The notes below the pieces were generated by a model that saw nothing but the letters and a program-made list of their open reading frames with translations, did not search any database and had not been told where the DNA came from. A stretch of 5,973 bases of DNA. It comes from Planctomycetota bacterium (GTDB lineage: Bacteria; Planctomycetota; Planctomycetia; Gemmatales; Gemmataceae). A program made the position numbers and the translations under genes. Positions 1 through 4,543 of the stretch are shown one piece after another (within the stretch, counting starts at the first letter, position 1; each line of letters opens with the position of its first letter). The stretch covers positions 1 to 5,973 of the forward strand of contig JACQFG010000207.1 in NCBI GenBank assembly GCA_016200155.1, given 5' to 3'.

Positions 1-489
1 AGCGGAATCTTCGTATGGCGGGCCGCGACGATCCTGCGCGAGCTGCGCCACAATCAACCGAAGCTGACAGCCGCCCTCGAACGCATGGCCGCCGCCTGGG
101 ACACGCCGCAGACCGAGGAGGTGCTGACGATGGAATACGCCGGGCTCGATCGGATCAGCATCGATTACGCCGTCATGGAGAAAGCGCGTGAGGTGCTGAT
201 GGTGCAGGCGCCGTTCCTGTGGGACGACGTCGGCAGCTGGCTCGCCCTCGAACGCCGCATGCCGCAGGACGCCCAGGACAACACGGTCCTCGCGAATCAC
301 CTCGGCATCGACACGCACCACTGCGTCATCGCCGGCGAGACCGACAAGCTCATCGCCACGCTCGGCGTCAGCGATCTGATCATCATCCAGGACGGCGACG
401 CGATTTTAGTGGCGCATCGCGAGGAGGAAGGAAACATCAAGAAGGTCGTCGAGCAACTCAAAAAGGCGGGACTGGAGAAGTATCTGTAA
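1..489 (+). CDS. manC: Mannose-1-phosphate guanylyltransferase, 3' part (5' end outside the window)
   Basis: The reading frame is open from base 1 to the TAA at 487-489, giving the last 162 residues. It opens with SGIFVWRA, the conserved 'NSGIF.W' segment of GDP-mannose pyrophosphorylases. It continues with SIDYAVMEKA (about 160-190) and LWDDVGSW (217-240), both hallmarks of the family. The enzyme makes GDP-mannose and pyrophosphate from mannose-1-phosphate and GTP in the cytoplasm, supplying mannose and derived sugars for glycans. The N-terminal nucleotide-binding signature lies upstream of the window. The protein ends soon after the left-handed beta-helix-like tail (IIIQDGDAILVA, then EEGNIKKVVEQL), so it is the short monofunctional form without a C-terminal phosphomannose isomerase cupin. 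The family call is firm; the symbol manC is by homology of motifs only. Confidence 0.93.
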   Translation, partial: SGIFVWRAATILRELRHNQPKLTAALERMAAAWDTPQTEEVLTMEYAGLDRISIDYAVMEKAREVLMVQAPFLWDDVGSWLALERRMPQDAQDNTVLANHLGIDTHHCVIAGETDKLIATLGVSDLIIIQDGDAILVAHREEEGNIKKVVEQLKKAGLEKYL

Positions 490-497
490 CCAGAATT

Positions 498-522
498 GAA
501 TCACGAAAATACGAAAAACGAA
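498..522 (+). repeat. Left inverted repeat of the GxxExxY unit
   Basis: This AT-richer arm begins nine bases after the manC stop and contains spaced CGAAA units (504-508, 512-516, 519-522, then another at 527-531 just inside). Its reverse complement matches 923-947 at 23 of 25 positions, the two differences both being C/T changes. It lies upstream of the ATG at 541 but inside the longer open frame from the TTG at 496, where it would be read as NHENTKNE. That peptide is best treated as translated repeat, not as real protein. Confidence 0.85.
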
Positions 523-530
523 GGCTCGAA

Positions 531-538
531 AGGAGAGG
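531..538 (+). promoter_or_regulatory. Ribosome binding site of the GxxExxY gene
   Basis: AGGAGAGG lies just upstream of the ATG at 541; its AGGAG core leaves 5 bases to the start codon. It supports the 541 start over the TTG at 496, which has no comparable site in front of it and would translate the repeat arm. Confidence 0.75.
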
Positions 539-540
539 TC

Positions 541-909
541 ATGGGTCATGAATTTGAAGTGTTGTCGGGACGAATCCTGGAGGCGGCAGTTGCCGTGCAC
601 AAGGCGCTGGGGCCGGGTTTTCTGGAGAGCATTTACCAGAAGGCGATGGAAGTCGCTCTTCGCCGCCGGGAAATATCCTTTGAGGATCAAAAGGAAATTG
701 GTGTTGTCTTTGAGGGGGAATTGGTTGGCCTGCACCGGCTTGATCTCGTGGTCTCCAACGAAATCATCGTCGAACTGAAGGCAGTCAAAGCATTCGAGGA
801 CATACATTACGCTCAACTCAAATCATATCTCAAAGCGACCGGCCTTCGGGTCGGTCTGTTGCTCAACTTTAACGCGACGACGCTGGCAATCAAGCGGGTT
901 GTCCATTGA
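541..909 (+). CDS. GxxExxY-family protein (PD-(D/E)XK nuclease-like)
   Basis: The 122-residue product, close to the usual length of about 125, carries the naming motif as GFLESIY (G26, E29, Y32). A nuclease-like core follows: D68 in RLDLVV, then E78-L-K80 in IIVELKAVKAF, and a Q92-x3-Y96 helix motif (AQLKSYLKATG). It ends with the family signature LLLNFN and IKRVV. D...ExK plus the downstream Q is the pattern of PD-(D/E)XK nucleases, so metal-dependent DNA cleavage is plausible, but the family's function is not established as far as I know. No signal peptide or membrane segment is seen. Start chosen at 541 because of the strong site at 531-538. The gene is lower in GC and uses more A/T-ending codons than its neighbours, and it is framed by inverted repeats, which suggests acquisition. 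It separates manC and ruvX, with which it has no evident functional link. Confidence 0.9.
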   Translation: MGHEFEVLSGRILEAAVAVHKALGPGFLESIYQKAMEVALRRREISFEDQKEIGVVFEGELVGLHRLDLVVSNEIIVELKAVKAFEDIHYAQLKSYLKATGLRVGLLLNFNATTLAIKRVVH

Positions 910-922
910 GTTTTTCGTGTGT

Positions 923-947
923 TTCGTCTTTCGTACTTTCGTGATTC
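923..947 (-). repeat. Right inverted repeat of the GxxExxY unit
   Basis: Read on the minus strand it gives the same CGAAA-spaced sequence as 498-522, with two mismatches (positions 928 and 936). Further TTCGT units occur just inside (913-917) and just outside (945-949), so the end is a small array of about five TTCGT units. It starts 13 bases after the GxxExxY stop and ends 5 bases before the ruvX ATG, so it forms most of the ruvX leader. On the minus strand it translates as NHESTKDE, nearly the same peptide that the left arm gives on the plus strand. Confidence 0.85.
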
Positions 948-952
948 GTATT

Positions 953-1390
953 ATGAACCCCCGCACCCGAATCCTCGGCATCGATCCCGGCAGCGTGCGG
1001 CTTGGCCTCGCGATCAGCGATGTCGAGCGCCGGCTGGCGTCGCCGCTGACCACCTACACGCGCCGCGATCCGGTGCAGGACGCTCTCTTCTTCAAGAAGC
1101 TGATCGAGCTGGAGGAGATCGGCCTCATCGTCGTCGGTCTGCCGATTCACGAGGACGGCAGCGAAGGCGCCCAGGCGAAGGCGGCCCGCGTCTATGGCGC
1201 CTGGCTGCACGAGGCGACGGGGTTGCCGTGCGTGTTTTACGATGAGCGTTTCACCTCGTTCGAAGCCGACGCGGCTCTTGCCGACATCGGCTTGACGAAG
1301 AAGAAACGCAAGGCCCGTCGCGATCGCGTAGCGGCGCAGATCCTGTTGCAGACTTACATTGACGCAGGTTGTCCGGGCTCGGCTGCATGA
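953..1390 (+). CDS. ruvX: RuvX/YqgF-family putative Holliday junction resolvase / pre-16S rRNA nuclease
   Basis: The 145-residue product has the RNase H-like fold signatures of YqgF. These are ILGIDPGSVRLGLAISD at the N-terminus with D11, IVVGLPIHEDGSEG at 59-72, FYDERFTS at 95-102 with E98, and RRDRVAAQILLQTYI at 122-136 with D124. D11, E98 and D124 are the expected acidic catalytic set. Known members act in 5' maturation of 16S rRNA (E. coli YqgF) and are also described as Holliday junction resolvases; the sequence cannot decide between these. Length is typical (about 140). I chose ATG 953 because homologues begin only a few residues before GIDPG. The frame is open back to a TTG at 899, but that extension is encoded by the end of the preceding gene and by the repeat. 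No Shine-Dalgarno sequence precedes 953; the leader is the repeat arm itself. Confidence 0.93.
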   Translation: MNPRTRILGIDPGSVRLGLAISDVERRLASPLTTYTRRDPVQDALFFKKLIELEEIGLIVVGLPIHEDGSEGAQAKAARVYGAWLHEATGLPCVFYDERFTSFEADAALADIGLTKKKRKARRDRVAAQILLQTYIDAGCPGSAA

Positions 1391-1454
1391 TTCCGTCCTT
1401 TTCCTCGTGACGGTGTCGCCTTCGGACGTTATCGTATCCTTAATCCCCTGGCGC

Positions 1455-1458
1455 GAGG
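1455..1458 (+). promoter_or_regulatory. Ribosome binding site deciding the start at 1467
   Basis: GAGG stands 8 bases before the ATG at 1467. It supports that start, which places a signal peptide at the N-terminus, over the non-ATG opening of the frame at 1359, which would overlap the end of ruvX. The rest of the 76-base gap (1391-1466) shows no convincing promoter, hairpin or small gene. Confidence 0.55.
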
Positions 1459-1466
1459 TTCTCTCC

Positions 1467-4436
1467 ATGCGTTGGCATTCGATTGTCACGTTCGTCGTTG
1501 GCGCATCCCTACCGTTGTGGCTCGCGGACGATGGCGCCGGTCAGATCAAGGACAAGGACTTCGCCGCCGAGCTGCCGCGCATCGCACCGAAGGCCCCGAA
1601 GGATGCCGTGGCGACCTTCAAGCTCGCCCCCGGCTTCAAGGTCGAGCTGGCCGCATCGGAGCCCGCGCTTCGCTCCCCCGTCGCCGTTGATTTCGATGAA
1701 GACGGCCGTATGTACGTTGCGGAGTTTCCCGAGTACAACCAGCACGGCAATCCGAACTTCAAGGAACGCGGCGCCATCAAGCTGCTCGAAGACACCAAGG
1801 GGACCGGCGTCTACGACAAGGTCACTACGTTCGCGGAACTCGACTCGCCCGTCGCGCTATGCTGCTGGGACGGCGGTATCTTCGTCGGCGCGGTGCCGCA
1901 CATCTATTACCTGAAGGACACGAAGGGCACGGGTAAAGCGAACGTCAAGAAGATCATCTACACCGGGTTCGGCCGCGACAAGGCCGGCGAGGGTATGTTC
2001 AACTCGTTCCGCTGGGGATTGGACAATCGCTTTCACATTTCGACGAGCGCCGCCGGAGGAAGCGTGAAGCTGGCTGAAGCGAAAGACCCGCAAGTCTTCA
2101 ACGTGCGCGGCCACGGCTTCTTGTTCGATCCGCGTTCGCTCAAGTTCGAGCTGATCGCCGGCAGCGCCCAGCACGGCATGTCGATAGACGACTGGGGCCG
2201 CAAGTACACGTGCGACAACTCGAACCCCGTCCATCTGCTGATGTACGATGGCCGCTACCTGCTCAAGAACCCGTACGTGCAAGCGCCGCCGCCGTTGCTC
2301 AACATTCATAGCGCCGAGCGCAGGAATTACCTCAAACGAATCAGCCCCAACGAGCCATGGCGTATCGTCCGCACGCGGCTGCGGCTCAAGGGCGAAGTCC
2401 CCGGCCCGACCGAAACCGGCGAAGTCTCCGGGCACTTTACCGGCACCACCGGCGTCACCGTCTATCGCGGCGATGCGTTTCCGCCGGAACATCGTGGGAC
2501 GTTATTTGTTGGGGAGGTGGCGAACAACCTAGTTTACCATGCACGAGTTATTCCAACGGGGCTCACTGCGAACGCTAAACGAGTGGAAGCGGAACAGGAG
2601 TTTCTTGCGTCGACCGACAACTGGTTCCGGCCCGCCCAGTTCGCGAACGCTCCGGACGGCACGCTCTACGTCATCGATCACTATCGCGAAATCATCGAGA
2701 CGATCGAATCGATTCCGCCGGTGATTCTCAAGCATCTGCACATCGAATCGGGCGTCAATCACGGCCGCATCTGGCGCATCGTGCCGGACGGATTCAAACG
2801 CCCTGCCTTGCCGCGCTTGAGCAAGGCAACGACGGCGGAACTCGTGAAACTGCTCGAACATCCCAACGGCTGGCATCGCGATACGGCATCGCGGCTGCTG
2901 TATCAGCGTCAGGATGCGCAGGCGGTTCCCCTTCTGCAGAAGATGATTCGCAACTCGAAGGCGCCGCTTGCAGTCGTGCACTCCCTGTATGCCCTGGACG
3001 GCTTGAATGCCCTGGAGGTTGGCGACGTGCTGGCGGCTCTGCTGGCCGATCCCGAACCGCGCGTGCGCGAACACGCCCTGAAGCTGAGCGAGCGGTTCCA
3101 GACGGAGGTAAACGTCCGCCGGGTATTGCTGCTGATGAGCGAGGAAGAGCGCGATCTGCGTGTGCGCTTTCAACTGGCGTTTTCGCTTGGCGCCGTCGAG
3201 GGCGAACTCGGCGCGCGGGCCCTGCACAACCTTGCCGTCAAGGACAGCAAGGACGCCTGGATGCGGCTCGCTATCCTCACCTCAGCGCACGGCCGGCGCG
3301 GCGACCTGTTCCGCACGCTTGCCGACGACAAGAAATTGAGTTTGTCCGCCGAGGGAAGAACCCTGTTGAATGCACTGGCCGTGCAAATCGGCGCGGCCAA
3401 TCACGACAACGAGCTGGCGGAAATCCTGGCCATGATCGACCGCCTCCCGAAAAATGAGGGGGTCCTGTACATGGCGAGCCTCATGAGCAAGCTGCCGCCG
3501 AACGCGCGCGATCGAATTACCAAGTCGGGCAAGGCGGGCGAACTGTTCAAGGAATTGATTGCCGAGGCGATCAAAGCGTCGAGCGACGAGAAGCTGGCAC
3601 TCCCGAACCGGGTTGTCGCCGTCCGCACGCTGGGCCTCGCGGAATTCGACAAGGTGAAGCCGAATTTCGTCGAGTTCCTCAAATTCAAGCAGCCGGAAGT
3701 CATCCAGAAAGCCGCCCTGGAAACACTGGTGCGGTTCGATCAAGCCGGCGTGCCCGCTCTCATCATCGACGCCTGGCCGAGCCTCAGTCCGCAGGTTCGC
3801 GCCACGGCAGCCGAGACGCTGTTCGCCCGGTCCGTGTGGATTCACACGTTTCTCGATGCCGTCGAGAAGGGCAAAGTCAAAACCGGCGAGGTCGATCCGG
3901 CCCGCATCAAGCTGCTGCAGATCTCCGCCGACGCCAAGATTCGCGACCGGGCCGATAAGCTCTTCAAGGGAACGCAGCTCTCGAAGCGCAAGGATGTCAT
4001 CGATGCCTATCAGAAATCGTTGACGCTCAAGGGTGACGTCAAGAACGGCAAGGCGCTGTTCAAGAAGAACTGTACCGCCTGCCATCGCATGGAAGGCGTC
4101 GGCGAACAGATCGGCGCCGAGCTGGGTGCGATCAGGGACCGCGGGGCCGATTTCATCTTGCTGAACGTCCTCGACCCGAACCGCGAAGTGCTGCCGAAGT
4201 TCATCACCTATTATGTACAGACCGATAGCGGTCGCACGTTGACGGGGATGATCCTGGCCGAGACGGCGACGAGCATTACTATTCGCAAGCCGGACGGAAC
4301 GAACGAGACGGTCCTGCGCGTCAACATCGAGGAATTGCGCTCGACCGGCATGTCGTTCATGCCGGAGGGCTTGGAGAAGTCGATCAACCACCAGGAGATG
4401 GCGGATCTGATTGCGTATTTGATGTCGGTGCGATAA
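1467..4436 (+). CDS. Secreted PVC-type dehydrogenase-domain / HEAT-repeat / single-heme cytochrome protein
   Basis: The 989-residue product starts with a signal peptide (MRW, hydrophobic 5-19, likely cut near A20-A24). About residues 45-440 form the PVC membrane-bound dehydrogenase domain (TIGR02604-like, probably a beta-propeller): PVAVDFDEDGRMYVAE at 71-86, HGMSIDDWGR at 236-245, NWFRP near 386, VIDHYRE at 402-408, GRIWRIVP at 433-440. Residues about 450-830 are helical HEAT-like repeats, opening with HPNGWHRDTASRLL at 465. The C-terminus is the Planctomycetes/Verrucomicrobia heme domain (TIGR02603-like): CTACH at 869-873 binds one c-type heme, and M962 or M965 in MSFMPEG is the likely second ligand. 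It probably acts as a periplasmic or surface electron-transfer oxidoreductase, perhaps on sugars; substrate unknown. No break or missing motif is seen. A patch at about 2500-2610 uses rarer codons (TTA, CTA, CGA, GTT). The next gene starts 107 bases downstream across a palindrome. Confidence 0.92.
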   Translation: MRWHSIVTFVVGASLPLWLADDGAGQIKDKDFAAELPRIAPKAPKDAVATFKLAPGFKVELAASEPALRSPVAVDFDEDGRMYVAEFPEYNQHGNPNFKERGAIKLLEDTKGTGVYDKVTTFAELDSPVALCCWDGGIFVGAVPHIYYLKDTKGTGKANVKKIIYTGFGRDKAGEGMFNSFRWGLDNRFHISTSAAGGSVKLAEAKDPQVFNVRGHGFLFDPRSLKFELIAGSAQHGMSIDDWGRKYTCDNSNPVHLLMYDGRYLLKNPYVQAPPPLLNIHSAERRNYLKRISPNEPWRIVRTRLRLKGEVPGPTETGEVSGHFTGTTGVTVYRGDAFPPEHRGTLFVGEVANNLVYHARVIPTGLTANAKRVEAEQEFLASTDNWFRPAQFANAPDGTLYVIDHYREIIETIESIPPVILKHLHIESGVNHGRIWRIVPDGFKRPALPRLSKATTAELVKLLEHPNGWHRDTASRLLYQRQDAQAVPLLQKMIRNSKAPLAVVHSLYALDGLNALEVGDVLAALLADPEPRVREHALKLSERFQTEVNVRRVLLLMSEEERDLRVRFQLAFSLGAVEGELGARALHNLAVKDSKDAWMRLAILTSAHGRRGDLFRTLADDKKLSLSAEGRTLLNALAVQIGAANHDNELAEILAMIDRLPKNEGVLYMASLMSKLPPNARDRITKSGKAGELFKELIAEAIKASSDEKLALPNRVVAVRTLGLAEFDKVKPNFVEFLKFKQPEVIQKAALETLVRFDQAGVPALIIDAWPSLSPQVRATAAETLFARSVWIHTFLDAVEKGKVKTGEVDPARIKLLQISADAKIRDRADKLFKGTQLSKRKDVIDAYQKSLTLKGDVKNGKALFKKNCTACHRMEGVGEQIGAELGAIRDRGADFILLNVLDPNREVLPKFITYYVQTDSGRTLTGMILAETATSITIRKPDGTNETVLRVNIEELRSTGMSFMPEGLEKSINHQEMADLIAYLMSVR

Positions 4437-4443
4437 GACTCAT

Positions 4444-4522
4444 GGCAGAAAAATCTGGGGTGAAAAATGAAATCCAATACGGCGTGGCCACTGGATTATT
4501 TTTCCCCTCAGATTTTTCTGCC
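4444..4522. repeat. 79-base near-perfect palindrome, MITE-like (GGCAGAAAAATCTG ends)
   Basis: The outer arms 4444-4457 and 4509-4522 pair perfectly over 14 bases. Pairing continues 4459-4468 with 4498-4507 with one mismatch at 4461/4505, and a G-T pair at 4458/4508. An inner stem of 6 bases (4471-4476 with 4492-4497) follows a two-base bulge, leaving a loop at 4477-4491. CAT at 4441-4443 and ATG at 4524-4526 could extend the stem past one unpaired base. The palindrome begins 7 bases after the stop at 4436 and ends 10 bases before the ribosome binding site of the next gene. There is no run of T after the stem as in a classical intrinsic terminator, so I read it as an inserted short palindromic element. 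As RNA it would form a long hairpin between the two genes and could protect or separate the transcripts. Confidence 0.85.
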
Positions 4523-4532
4523 AATGAATTGT

Positions 4533-4537
4533 GGAGG
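4533..4537 (+). promoter_or_regulatory. Ribosome binding site of the ceramidase-like gene
   Basis: GGAGG lies 6 bases before the ATG at 4544, just outside the palindrome. It decides the start: the upstream in-frame ATG at 4442 lies at the edge of the palindrome and would put 34 repeat-derived residues before the signal peptide. Confidence 0.8.
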
Positions 4538-4543
4538 CCAGCA

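Larger units (their letters stand above)
498..947 (+). mobile_element. Putative mobile unit: GxxExxY gene bounded by inverted repeats
   Basis: Two 25-base arms, 498-522 and 923-947, are reverse complements at 23 of 25 positions and enclose one gene only. The unit begins 9 bases after the manC stop and ends 5 bases before the ruvX start, so it occupies nearly the whole intergenic space. By hand count GC is about 48% across 661-840 against about 67% across 961-1140 in ruvX, which fits later arrival. No transposase is encoded and no clear target-site duplication is visible, so movement would need a trans-acting enzyme or homologous recombination between copies. Mobility is inferred; the repeat structure and the composition shift are seen directly. 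Confidence 0.55.

Noticed and set aside
496..540. TTG start at 496 giving a 137-residue GxxExxY protein
   Set aside because: The extra 15 residues are translated repeat arm; AGGAGAGG and the family's usual length favour ATG 541.
498..947. CRISPR array or toxin-antitoxin pair
   Set aside because: The repeats are two inverted arms, not regularly spaced direct repeats, and there is one gene with no partner.
899..952. TTG start at 899 giving a 163-residue RuvX
   Set aside because: The extension overlaps the GxxExxY gene and the repeat; RuvX proteins begin just before the GIDPG motif.
926..954. Promoter before ruvX with TATTAT at 949-954 as a -10 box
   Set aside because: No matching -35 box at proper spacing, and the transcript would start inside the coding sequence.
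1391..1466. Promoter in the gap before the large gene (TATCCT at 1435-1440)
   Set aside because: The -10 match is weak and no -35 partner is found; not distinguishable from chance.
3282..4391. Long minus-strand open frame opposite the large gene
   Set aside because: It lies wholly antisense to well-supported coding sequence, has no recognisable motifs, and is expected from high-GC codon bias; the same holds for the frame at 4508-5632.
4444..4522. Classical rho-independent terminator for the large gene
   Set aside because: The stem is not followed by a T run and is far longer than usual; a terminating role is possible but is not shown by the sequence.
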